DNA of 10,013 nucleotides from Elusimicrobiota bacterium (GCA_021161625.1 JAGHAG010000092.1:1-10013); one strand, 5' to 3'. Shown: positions 1 to 6,311, counted from the stretch's first letter. The notes: generated from the letters alone by a model not told the origin. Numbers and translations are program-made.

Positions 1-153
1 AAGAGTAAAAATTTTGAATTTCAGGCTTTTTATGACGGTAAATATAAAATCTTTTATGAGAAAGGAAAAAAACAGATGGAATTTTGTATAATACCTGAAA
101 AAGAAGAAAAGGAAGTTATAATTAAGGGTGGAAGGAAGGTTTTATGGTTGTAA
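1..153 (+). CDS. C-terminal end of an unrecognised protein (partial)
   Basis: An open frame enters from the left edge and stops at TAA 151-153, giving the last 50 residues of a protein. They are rich in Lys, Glu and aromatic residues and end in KGGRKVLWL. I recognise no domain or motif. Its stop lies inside the next gene: the ATG at 144 overlaps this reading frame by 10 bp, so the two genes are probably co-transcribed and translationally coupled. If the downstream gene is argB, this could be another arginine-pathway gene, but nothing in the visible residues supports that. The reading frame is credible because it is open to the edge and has the same base composition and tight overlap as the other operons here. 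Confidence 0.6.
   Translation, partial: KSKNFEFQAFYDGKYKIFYEKGKKQMEFCIIPEKEEKEVIIKGGRKVLWL
132..139 (+). promoter_or_regulatory. Ribosome binding site for the argB-like gene
   Basis: AAGGAAGG lies 4-7 bases before ATG 144, inside the 3' end of the upstream gene. It supports ATG 144 as the true start and fits coupled translation. Confidence 0.6.
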
Positions 154-830
154 TAAAAATCGGCGGCGAGGTTATTGATTCTGTAAACGAATTTGAAAAA
201 TTTAAGGAAATTTTTCTTTTCTATAAACCCTCTCTCGTTGTTTTTGGCGGGGGAGTTCAGATAAACGAAAAACTTGAAAGTTCACAAATCCCTTTCCAAT
301 TTTACAAAGGTGAAAGAATTACAACGCCTGAGATGATTGAAATTATTTCATCTGAGTTTGAAAAAATTGCAGAAGAAATAAAAAAACGTCTTGAACCTGA
401 GGAAGTGATTTTTTTAAGGGGTGAGGAGATTTTTCTTGCTTCTCAAAAGTCAAAAAAACTGGGACTTGTGGGTAGGGTTGCAGATGTAAAAAAAGAAAAA
501 ATTTTTAAAGAACTTGAAAAAGGAAAATCCCTTTTGCTCTCTCCTCTGGGGAGTGATACAGAAGGCAGGATATACAACATAAATGCCGATATTTCAGCTT
601 GTGGTCTGGCAATTGCAATCAAGGCAGAGAAACTCATATTTGTCACAAGGGTTGAAGGGGTTTATTGCAATGGAAATCTTCTTAAAGAACTAAAATGTGA
701 TGAGGTGGATATACTGATAGAAAAGGGAATTATTTCTGAGGGAATGATACCAAAAGTGAGAGCAGGGCTGGATGCCCTTCAGTCAGGTGTAAAAGAGGTT
801 TTTATAGGAAAGACAGAAATAATTCAGTAG
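144..830 (+). CDS. argB: Acetylglutamate kinase-like amino acid kinase, short form
   Basis: Probable N-acetylglutamate kinase, the cytoplasmic ATP-dependent second step of arginine synthesis. Family landmarks appear in order: KIGGE (5-9) for the KxGG loop, GGG (35-37), Arg58 in GERITT, VGRV (109-112), Asn145 and Asp149 in YNINADIS, and GMIPKV (200-205) with Lys204. These match E. coli Lys8, Gly44-45, Arg66, Asn158, Asp162 and Lys217. Two things are odd. The protein is 228 residues against roughly 255-300, and it ends just after the VKEVFIG strand, without the usual C-terminal histidine/ELFT/GxGT segment. The ATP-loop motif usually written TDVxGV reads TRVEGVY, with Arg169 replacing the Asp. 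A different substrate, such as a LysZ-like kinase, cannot be excluded. The family is secure; the exact substrate is less so. Confidence 0.75.
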   Translation: MVVIKIGGEVIDSVNEFEKFKEIFLFYKPSLVVFGGGVQINEKLESSQIPFQFYKGERITTPEMIEIISSEFEKIAEEIKKRLEPEEVIFLRGEEIFLASQKSKKLGLVGRVADVKKEKIFKELEKGKSLLLSPLGSDTEGRIYNINADISACGLAIAIKAEKLIFVTRVEGVYCNGNLLKELKCDEVDILIEKGIISEGMIPKVRAGLDALQSGVKEVFIGKTEIIQ

Positions 831-875
831 CTGAACCTTCAGAGGCGAGGGAATGTGCTCGTAGTTTTGCCATAA

Positions 876-1017
876 TGGAAGGCGGAAATCGGAAAGTGGA
901 AGTCGGAAAATTGTTAAATGTTAAATGTGTAATGTGAAATGAAAAATTAAAGATGAAAAATGACAAATTTTTAATGAAAAAACTACTTACTACTTACCAC
1001 TCACCACTTACTATATA
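876..1017. repeat. Degenerate 7-bp tandem repeat tract in the argB-ppiC spacer
   Basis: Almost the whole tract can be cut into 7-bp units. Five units of the type YGGAARK start at 876, 883, 890, 897 and 904. After a 2-bp phase shift, units of the type GTTAAAT/GAAAAAT start every 7 bp from 913 to 976. Units of the type CYACTTA then start at 983, 990, 997 and 1004, followed by CTATATA at 1011. All frames contain stops, so it is non-coding. The remainder of the 226-bp spacer (831-875 and 1018-1056) holds no gene; I see only a short CTGAA/TTCAG inverted repeat at 831-842 and a possible promoter next to 1057. Confidence 0.75.
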
Positions 1018-1021
1018 GGTA

Positions 1022-1050
1022 TTGTATAAAAGTTCTTTTTTTGCTATTTT
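1022..1050 (+). promoter_or_regulatory. Possible promoter for the ppiC-surA-pdxA-GGDEF operon
   Basis: TTGTAT (1022-1027), a 17-bp spacer and TATTTT (1045-1050) preceded by TGC resemble an extended -10 promoter with a weak -35. Transcription would begin near 1057, at the start codon itself. TATAAA at 1025-1030 is an alternative -10 box but has no good -35. This is weak evidence in very AT-rich DNA. Confidence 0.3.
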
Positions 1051-1056
1051 AAGAAT

Positions 1057-1920
1057 ATGAATATGAGAAAATTTTTTATTTTTGGGCTTCTTTTTCTGTT
1101 TTTCTCCTGTTCACAGAATTATGTTGCAAGAATTGGAAGCAGAAAAATAACCCCTGAAGAGTTTAGAAACAGGATGCTTGAGGTTCCCTATTATTACAGA
1201 GGTTTCCTTGAGACACAGGGCGGACGAAAACTCTATCTGGATGGAATTGTAAATGAACTTGTCCTTGTTGAACTTGCGAAAGAGAAAGGCATTCACAGGA
1301 GACCTCAGATAAAAGAAAGAATTCAGATGCTTGAGGACCAGATTTTGCTTGAAAGCATAATTGATGAACTAAAAAAAGAGCAATTAAAGGTTACTGATGA
1401 AGAAATAGAAAAATTCTGGGAAGAGCACAAGGATATGTTTATAAAACCTCAGAGAGTAAGGGTTTCTCATATTCTTGTGGACAACAAGTCAAAAGCAGAG
1501 GAAATTTTGAAAAAGATAAAAGAGGGGGCAAGTTTTTCAGAACTTGCTAAAAAATATTCCCTTGACAGAGAGAGTGCTCAGAGAGGTGGGGACCTTGGAT
1601 ATTTTGAAAGAGGAATAATGGTGCCGGAATTTGAAAAAGCCGCCTTTTCATTAGGGGAGATAGGGGAGATTTCGCCACTTGTAAAAACACCATTTGGCTG
1701 GCACATAATAAAACTTACAGGAAAAAAGACCGCAGAATCAAAAACAAAAGATGAAGCAAAGGAGGATATTATTGCCCAGATTCAGAAGGAAAAACTGGAT
1801 AAACTCCTTGAATATTATAAAAGAAAATTAAGTGTAAAGGTAAATTACAACAAACTCACCAAAATTACACCCCCGTGGGCTAGTGCAACAACAGAAGAAA
1901 ACCGAGGGAATAACCGATGA
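1057..1920 (+). CDS. Parvulin-type peptidyl-prolyl isomerase, probable lipoprotein
   Basis: A periplasmic folding factor of the PpiC/PrsA/SurA type, 287 aa. Residues 4-17 are a hydrophobic signal segment ending in FFSC, so Cys18 may be lipidated; the lipobox is weak because Phe is at -3. A helical SurA_N-like region (about 20-125) is followed by one rotamase domain (about 131-223) with VRVSHILV, the GGDLGYF loop, and FGWHIIKL near its end. Both parvulin histidines (His138 and His216) are present, so it can be catalytically active. The C-terminus (225-287) is a charged helix plus a Pro/Thr/Asn-rich tail. The start could be ATG 1057 or ATG 1063; neither has a clear Shine-Dalgarno sequence. The stop overlaps the next start as ATGA, so it is the first gene of a four-gene operon. 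Confidence 0.88.
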   Translation: MNMRKFFIFGLLFLFFSCSQNYVARIGSRKITPEEFRNRMLEVPYYYRGFLETQGGRKLYLDGIVNELVLVELAKEKGIHRRPQIKERIQMLEDQILLESIIDELKKEQLKVTDEEIEKFWEEHKDMFIKPQRVRVSHILVDNKSKAEEILKKIKEGASFSELAKKYSLDRESAQRGGDLGYFERGIMVPEFEKAAFSLGEIGEISPLVKTPFGWHIIKLTGKKTAESKTKDEAKEDIIAQIQKEKLDKLLEYYKRKLSVKVNYNKLTKITPPWASATTEENRGNNR

Positions 1921-2873
1921 AAAAGTTTTTCGTTTTTTTAATTTTTTCCTTGAGTGTTCTCAATGCAAAGATTTTAGACCGTATCATTGCAACAGTAAAT
2001 GACCAGCCAATTTTTTATTCTGAATTCAAAGAAAGGCTTGCCCCATTTTTGGAGCAGATTAATGAGAATATCAAAGATGAAAAGGAAAGAGAAAAGGCAA
2101 TAAAAAAAGTCAGAAAAGATGTTCTGGATTCGTTGATTGAGGAAAAAGTTTTGCTTTCTGAGGCAAACAAAGAGAAAATAAAAGTGACTTCCTCTGAAAT
2201 AGATCAGGGAATTGCAGAACTTCGTGGAAGATTTGAAACCGAAGAGGATTTTCAGAAGGAATTAAAAAAGCAAAAATTAACCGTGGATGATTTAAGAAAA
2301 AGAGTTAGGGACCAACTTAAAGTCATAAAACTTATTGATATGAAAGTAAAAGCAAAGGTGGAAATTCCCAGTGAGGAAGAGTTAAAAAAGTTTTATCAGG
2401 AAAATGAAGATAAAATGGTTATAGGAGAACAGGTCAGGGTCAAACAGATATTCTTTGAATTTAAAAAAGGCACGGACAAAACTGAATTAAAAGAAAAAGC
2501 AAGAAAAGTTCTTGCCCTGTGTAAAAAACATCCTGAAAAATTTGAAGAATATGCCCGAAAGTTCTCAGACGCTCCGGAAAATGCAGGAGACACAGGTTAT
2601 TTTGGGAGAGGCGAAAAAATCCCTGAATTTGAAGAACCCTGCTTCAAACTGAAAGTTGGTGAAATTTCAGACATTATTGAAACCCCTATAGGATACCACA
2701 TTGTAAAGTGCATCGGGAAAAAAGCCCCTGAAAAAAAGAATTTTGAAGAGTCGCGAGAATACATAAAAAATTATCTTATGACTTTAAATATGGAAGAATC
2801 TTATGCAAGTTACGTCCGTCAGTTGAGAGACCAGGCAACAATAAAAATTTTAGACAAATCCTTAATTGAATAG
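1917..2873 (+). CDS. surA: SurA-like periplasmic chaperone, single parvulin domain
   Basis: An exported chaperone for outer-membrane protein folding, 318 aa. It has a signal peptide (1-17, cleavage after LNA), then the typical SurA start IATVNDQPIFYSEF (24-37), a long helical SurA_N region (40-150), one PpiC domain (about 171-268) and a C-terminal helix (275-318) that would pack on the N-domain. E. coli SurA has two PpiC domains; single-domain forms are known in other phyla. The catalytic pair is incomplete: the first His is Gln177 (RVKQIFF), while His261 in GYHIVK remains. The domain may therefore bind clients rather than isomerise proline. ATG 1917 overlaps the upstream stop by 4 bp, with a GAGGGA ribosome site at 1904-1909. 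It is followed directly by pdxA, the same order as in E. coli. Confidence 0.85.
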   Translation: MKKFFVFLIFSLSVLNAKILDRIIATVNDQPIFYSEFKERLAPFLEQINENIKDEKEREKAIKKVRKDVLDSLIEEKVLLSEANKEKIKVTSSEIDQGIAELRGRFETEEDFQKELKKQKLTVDDLRKRVRDQLKVIKLIDMKVKAKVEIPSEEELKKFYQENEDKMVIGEQVRVKQIFFEFKKGTDKTELKEKARKVLALCKKHPEKFEEYARKFSDAPENAGDTGYFGRGEKIPEFEEPCFKLKVGEISDIIETPIGYHIVKCIGKKAPEKKNFEESREYIKNYLMTLNMEESYASYVRQLRDQATIKILDKSLIE

Positions 2874-3843
2874 AAAATTGATTCTTGTAACATCAGGAGA
2901 CCCTGCTGGCATTCGTCCAGAAGTTATCATAAAATCATTTTTTGAAAAAAGGGCATCTTCTTTTTTTATCATAGGAAGAGTTGAAGTTTTTGAAAAAACC
3001 GCAAAGTTTTTAAACAAAAATTTACCCATAAAGAAGATGAAAGACATTGGGGATTTCACATCTGGAAAATTCAACATTCTTGAGCCAGAGGAAAAAAGCA
3101 ATTATGCTTTTGGAAATTCGCCTTCAGAAAATTCCGGGAAAGAGGCATTTTTGTATTTGAAAAAGGCGGTTGATTTAATTAAAAATGAAAAAATAAAATT
3201 TATCTTGACAGCACCTGTTTCTAAGAAACTCGTTTCAAAAGTTTTTGAAAATTTCTCAGGACATACTTATTTTTTTGCTGACGAGTTTGGAATTCCACAC
3301 GAAGATGTTTCAATGATTTTTTATTCGAGGAATTTAAAAATTTCAACCGTAACACAGCATCTTGCATTGAGAGAAGTTTCAAGTGCGCTTTCAATAGATA
3401 AGATAATAAGTAATGTTAAAACATCAATTACTGCCTTAAAAAAAACAGGAATGCAAAATCCAAGAGTTGCTGTTTGCGGTTTAAACCCGCATTGCGGAGA
3501 AGAAGGGGCTTTTGGGGATGAAGAGGAAAAAATCATAAAGCCCGCAGTGGAAAAATTAAAAAGCGAAGGGGTTGAAATTTCAGGTCCCATGAACATTGAT
3601 GAAGCGATTATAGGAACTTTGAAAAACAAGTTTGATTTGATTGTTTCCATGTATCATGACCAGGGAATTTTGCCTGTAAAACTTCTTTCTCATGGAAGAG
3701 CAGCCAATCTCACATGGGGGCTTCCTTTTTACAGGATATCTCCCCTTCATGGAGTTGCTTTTGATATTGCTGGAAAAGGAATTGCAAGGTGCGATTCAAC
3801 GGTTTTTGCACTTTCTCTTTTAGAGGCGATGAAAGATGCCTAA
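2866..3843 (+). CDS. pdxA: 4-hydroxythreonine-4-phosphate dehydrogenase
   Basis: Cytoplasmic NAD-dependent PdxA of the DXP-dependent vitamin B6 pathway, 325 aa against 329 in E. coli. All ligand positions known in E. coli are present with nearly the same spacing: substrate His133-Thr134 (SGHT), metal His165 (QHLALRE), His209 (LNPHCGEEG) and His264 (MYHDQG), then Lys272, Asn281 and Arg290. Two normally conserved spots differ: the N-terminal PAGIGPE motif reads PAGIRPE (Arg17), and the DHGTA motif reads LHGVA (294-298). The start is TTG 2866, inside the surA stop region, with no visible Shine-Dalgarno sequence; TTG 2878 is an alternative that would lose four residues. Translation is probably coupled to surA. 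A PdxA2-like role on another sugar acid cannot be ruled out. Confidence 0.85.
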   Translation: MNRKLILVTSGDPAGIRPEVIIKSFFEKRASSFFIIGRVEVFEKTAKFLNKNLPIKKMKDIGDFTSGKFNILEPEEKSNYAFGNSPSENSGKEAFLYLKKAVDLIKNEKIKFILTAPVSKKLVSKVFENFSGHTYFFADEFGIPHEDVSMIFYSRNLKISTVTQHLALREVSSALSIDKIISNVKTSITALKKTGMQNPRVAVCGLNPHCGEEGAFGDEEEKIIKPAVEKLKSEGVEISGPMNIDEAIIGTLKNKFDLIVSMYHDQGILPVKLLSHGRAANLTWGLPFYRISPLHGVAFDIAGKGIARCDSTVFALSLLEAMKDA

Positions 3844-5059
3844 GAGAATTCTTATTATGGGTGGTGATGTAAGGTCAGGACAACTTTTGAAGTTTCTTGA
3901 AGCAAGCACAGATTATCAGGTTGTGGGGGTGTGGGACAAAAATGAAAACACACCCATTTTAACTCATGCGAGAGGTTCAGGCATCAATCAGGTTTCTGAC
4001 TGGAGAGAATTTATAAAAGAAGGGAAATGCGATGCAATTTTGAATCTCACAGGAGATAAAAACCTTTCTGTTGAAATTGCCAGAGAAGCGGCTCCTCTTG
4101 GAATAGACATTTTAGGGCAGGCAACTGCAAAACTCATCTGGGCTCTTTTGAGGCAGGCATGGGCAAGGGATGTTTATGATAGGCTTCAGGCACAGATTGA
4201 ACCATCCTGGTCGTTTGAGGAAATTTTAATTCTTTTGCTTGAAGCAACCCGAAAACTCGTCCATGCAGAAGCAGGAATTATTTTTACAGTCAATGGCAAG
4301 GAAATAGATGAAAAAATTTCATGGGGTTTAAGTGGAGAAGAAGTAAAGAAAATACTTTCAAAAATAAATGATCTGGAAAAATTATGCAAAAATTTTTACG
4401 AAGAAAGAAATCCCAGTTTTTATATTCCTCTTTTCAGCGAAAAAATTTTTATTGGCGGGATTGTTCTTCTCGAAACCCAAAGTGAAGATATTGAAGAAAA
4501 CCTTTTAAATCTCATAAGAAACAAGGTTGCAACAATTATTTCACACACAAAAACTCTTCACAAAACAATTCAACTTTCAAACATAGATGGACTTACAGGT
4601 TTATACAATCACAGATTTTTTCATGAAAGAATGGAAAAGGAGCTTTATCGGGCACAGCAGTATGACTTAAATCTTTCACTCATAATTTTAGACATTGACG
4701 ACTTCAAAAAATTCAACGACACTTATGGGCATCTTGCAGGAGACCAGCAGTTGAGGGCAATTGCAAAAATTTTGAAATTCATTCTAAGGGAAACCGATTT
4801 TATTGCAAGATACGGGGGAGAGGAATTTGCCGTAATTCTTCCTGAAACTCCGTTGAAAGGTGCTCAGATTGCTGCTGAAAGAGTAAGACGTGCAATAGAA
4901 AATCAGGATTTCGGCTATCCCTTAAGGGTTACAGCAAGTTTTGGGGTAAGTGGATATCCAGAAAGCGGTGTGACAAAAAACGAAATAATTGACAAAGCAG
5001 ACAAAGCCCTTTATCTTGCAAAAAATCAGGGCAAAAACAGAGTTTGCATCGCCGAATAG
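3836..5059 (+). CDS. Diguanylate cyclase with Rossmann-like and GAF-like N-terminal regions
   Basis: A predicted soluble c-di-GMP synthase, 407 aa, with no signal peptide or membrane segment. Residues 1-105 look like a dinucleotide-binding fold: RILIMGGDVRSG (4-15), then a second strand VVGVWD ending in acidic Asp34, then AILNLTGD (67-74) and a GIDILGQ strand, a pattern like the N-domain of Gfo/Idh or homoserine dehydrogenases. Residues about 125-240 resemble a degenerate GAF domain. Residues 247-407 are a full GGDEF domain: DGLTGLYNHR, LDIDDFKKFND (Asp286 first metal ligand), GHLAGDQ, and GGEEF (327-331). The inhibitory I-site RETD (318-321) lies five residues before GGEEF, so product inhibition is likely. 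It overlaps pdxA by 8 bp and has AGAGG at 3822-3826. The signal it senses is unknown; a pyridine nucleotide is a guess from the fold pattern. Confidence 0.88.
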   Translation: MPKRILIMGGDVRSGQLLKFLEASTDYQVVGVWDKNENTPILTHARGSGINQVSDWREFIKEGKCDAILNLTGDKNLSVEIAREAAPLGIDILGQATAKLIWALLRQAWARDVYDRLQAQIEPSWSFEEILILLLEATRKLVHAEAGIIFTVNGKEIDEKISWGLSGEEVKKILSKINDLEKLCKNFYEERNPSFYIPLFSEKIFIGGIVLLETQSEDIEENLLNLIRNKVATIISHTKTLHKTIQLSNIDGLTGLYNHRFFHERMEKELYRAQQYDLNLSLIILDIDDFKKFNDTYGHLAGDQQLRAIAKILKFILRETDFIARYGGEEFAVILPETPLKGAQIAAERVRRAIENQDFGYPLRVTASFGVSGYPESGVTKNEIIDKADKALYLAKNQGKNRVCIAE

Positions 5060-5061
5060 AA

Positions 5062-5433
5062 TCAGAGGATTTCGTCGGGGAGATAGGGTCTTTTTATTGC
5101 TTTTGGTTTTTGTGTCTGTTTTGTAGGGGAAACTCCTCTTTTGCGCGTAAAAGCGCCAGAAGAAATTTCTTTTAAGAATTTTGAAATATCATCCCTTTCA
5201 AAAAATGACTGCCATTTTGATGGGACTCTACCGCAGGAAAAAATTAAATAATCAGGCTCAACTTCAATTGCTCGGGCAATTCTTATAATAACTTTTTCGT
5301 CAGCAGGTGGATTTCTTTTACTCTTTAAAATTTTTGAAAGCAGAGACGAGTCCACCCCACATTTTTTAGAAAGACCCCTCACAGACAGGTTCAGCTCTTT
5401 CATTCTGGATGAGACAATTTTTTGAAAACTCAT
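5062..5433 (-). CDS. XRE/Cro-type helix-turn-helix regulator
   Basis: A small DNA-binding protein of 123 aa. Residues 5-66 form a Cro/C1-type helix-turn-helix: LSVRGLSKKCGVDSSLLSKI is the helix pair, followed by a NPPADEKVIIRIARAIEVEPDYL helix region typical of the family. The segment after it, CGRVPSKW, is also common in XRE proteins. The C-terminus (95-123) is basic, Lys/Pro-rich and probably disordered. The start ATG has only a weak ribosome site, but it lies 3 bp after the stop of the LysM gene, so the two are read as one unit. Its stop is 2 bp from the stop of the convergent GGDEF gene. Target genes are unknown; autoregulation of the LysM promoter at 6117-6145 is possible but only inferred. 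No toxin partner is seen nearby. Confidence 0.85.
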   Translation of the reverse strand: MSFQKIVSSRMKELNLSVRGLSKKCGVDSSLLSKILKSKRNPPADEKVIIRIARAIEVEPDYLIFSCGRVPSKWQSFFERDDISKFLKEISSGAFTRKRGVSPTKQTQKPKAIKRPYLPDEIL

Positions 5434-5436
5434 GGA

Positions 5437-6093
5437 TTATTCCGCTTTTTTAACAAGGTCTCCCTTTTTAAGGGCGACAGAACTGGTTAAAATAATTGCA
5501 ATGGAACTTTCCGTCTCAACATTGTCCACAATTTTACACTGACCTATTTTTTTAATGACAACCCCAATTATTTCTTTTGTTTCAGGATGGATAACCTTTC
5601 TTCCAGGTCTGTATATATTGAAAACATCACCAAGTTTTGCACCAAGATTTGTCCCCACATCAATTATTATTTTTGAGTGCTGGGTCTGGAGAATGATGTC
5701 CTTATCCACAAAATCAATAATCTCTCCGTCATATTTAAAATCAAAAGGAGGATTCATATCCCTGTAATAAGGAGCAATAAACACATCTGCATTTTTTTCA
5801 GCCAAAACTGCGGGTTTTACCTCTTTTTTTTCTTCTTTTTTCTCCACTTTTTTTTCTTTCACTTCAACATATGTCGGGACAATCAGTTCATCACCAGGAA
5901 AAATCCAGTTGGGATTTTTTATGTATTTGTTATATTCCCAGATTTCCTTCCATCTGTCAGGGGTGTTGTAGAACTTCGTAGAAATTTTATAAAAAGTATC
6001 CCCTGGCTTTACCGTGTAAACTCTGTAAACAGTTTTTAACTCTGCAAAAAGGAGCTGACAGAAGAAAAACAAGATAAGAGAAACTTTTTTCAT
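5437..6093 (-). CDS. Exported LysM-domain protein with C-terminal beta-rich domain
   Basis: An envelope protein of 218 aa counted from ATG 6093. Residues 1-17 are a signal peptide (cleavage near LLFA/E). Residues 26-73 are one LysM domain (YTVKPGDTFYKISTKFY ... NPNWIFPGDELIVP), which binds peptidoglycan glycan strands. A Lys/Glu-rich linker (78-92) leads to a C-terminal domain (about 121-216) with repeated short strands and the pattern GAKLGDVFNIYRPG ... HPETKEIIG, resembling the C-terminal domain of FlgT-like proteins; this match is from memory of the pattern only. A start at GTG 6099 would sit directly on the AGGAGG sequence and leave no room for initiation, so ATG 6093 is preferred. It has its own strong promoter and heads a two-gene unit with the XRE gene. 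The function beyond wall binding is unknown. Confidence 0.85.
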   Translation of the reverse strand: MKKVSLILFFFCQLLFAELKTVYRVYTVKPGDTFYKISTKFYNTPDRWKEIWEYNKYIKNPNWIFPGDELIVPTYVEVKEKKVEKKEEKKEVKPAVLAEKNADVFIAPYYRDMNPPFDFKYDGEIIDFVDKDIILQTQHSKIIIDVGTNLGAKLGDVFNIYRPGRKVIHPETKEIIGVVIKKIGQCKIVDNVETESSIAIILTSSVALKKGDLVKKAE

Positions 6094-6099
6094 ATTCAC

Positions 6100-6105
6100 C
6101 CTCCT
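6100..6105 (-). promoter_or_regulatory. Shine-Dalgarno site that sets the LysM gene start
   Basis: On the minus strand AGGAGG ends 6 bases before ATG 6093, an ideal spacing. The alternative GTG at 6099 touches the site and cannot be used with it. Confidence 0.85.
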
Positions 6106-6116
6106 GTTTTTAAAGT

Positions 6117-6145
6117 ATTATATAATTTCTTTAGAATTTTTTCAA
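6117..6145 (-). promoter_or_regulatory. Near-consensus sigma70 promoter for the LysM-XRE unit
   Basis: On the minus strand TTGAAA (6145-6140), a 17-bp spacer and a perfect TATAAT (6122-6117) form a strong housekeeping promoter. Transcription would start near 6110, leaving a very short leader that contains little more than the AGGAGG site. Confidence 0.8.
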
Positions 6146-6182
6146 CCTGAAACTGTATTTGTTTGAAAAGACCGCGAATAGT

Positions 6183-6202
6183 TAAGACATGGTAAGACAT
6201 GG
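6183..6202. repeat. Perfect 10-bp direct repeat, two copies
   Basis: TAAGACATGG occurs twice in direct tandem (6183-6192 and 6193-6202), immediately before the heptad tract. It is not part of any gene. Confidence 0.8.
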
Positions 6203-6272
6203 AGTGGAAAGTGGAAAAGAAATGAGACTTAATCCTGATAAACCCTCATTACTCGTTACTCATTACTCGTCC
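6203..6272. repeat. Heptad repeat tracts in the divergent LysM-hom spacer
   Basis: AGTGGAA occurs twice in tandem (6203 and 6210). A second block has four 7-bp units of the type CTCRTTA starting at 6245, 6252, 6259 and 6266. The units resemble those at 897 (TGGAAGT) and 983-1010 (CYACTTA) in the first spacer. The 27 bases between the blocks show only weak periodicity. Confidence 0.7.
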
Positions 6273-6289
6273 CTTAAATGCAGCTGTCA

Positions 6290-6311
6290 TTTGACTTTTA
6301 GCGTCAAAAGT
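6290..6311. promoter_or_regulatory. Inverted repeats and possible promoter upstream of hom
   Basis: TTGACT (6291-6296) and GATAAA (6312-6317) could be -35 and -10 boxes for hom, though the 15-bp spacer is short. The -35 lies in nested inverted repeats: TTTGAC (6290-6295) with GTCAAA (6303-6308), and ACTTTT (6294-6299) with AAAAGT (6306-6311). This looks like an operator but the arms are only 6 bp. Confidence 0.35.

Noticed and set aside
831..875. Frameshifted remnant of the missing argB C-terminus after the stop codon
   Set aside because: The three frames after TAG 828-830 contain early stops and no residues resembling the expected GxGT or histidine motif.
876..1017. CRISPR array
   Set aside because: Units are 7 bp, contiguous and degenerate, with no spacers between repeats and no cas genes nearby.
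2862..3101. Antisense open frames within pdxA, surA, hom and the GGDEF gene
   Set aside because: All lie opposite well-identified genes, lack recognisable motifs and are explained by low stop density on the complement of the coding strand.
5677..6039. Open frame on the plus strand opposite the LysM gene
   Set aside because: It is the complement of a Lys-rich coding region and gives an implausible Phe/Ile-rich product with no ribosome site; the minus-strand gene has a signal peptide, a LysM domain, a ribosome site and a promoter.
5062..6093. Toxin-antitoxin pair formed by the XRE and LysM genes
   Set aside because: The partner is a secreted wall-binding protein with a signal peptide, unlike any toxin partner of XRE antitoxins.
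6121..6126. TATAAT on the plus strand as a -10 box for hom
   Set aside because: It is more than 220 bp from hom, has no -35 at the right distance on the plus strand, and overlaps the much better minus-strand promoter.
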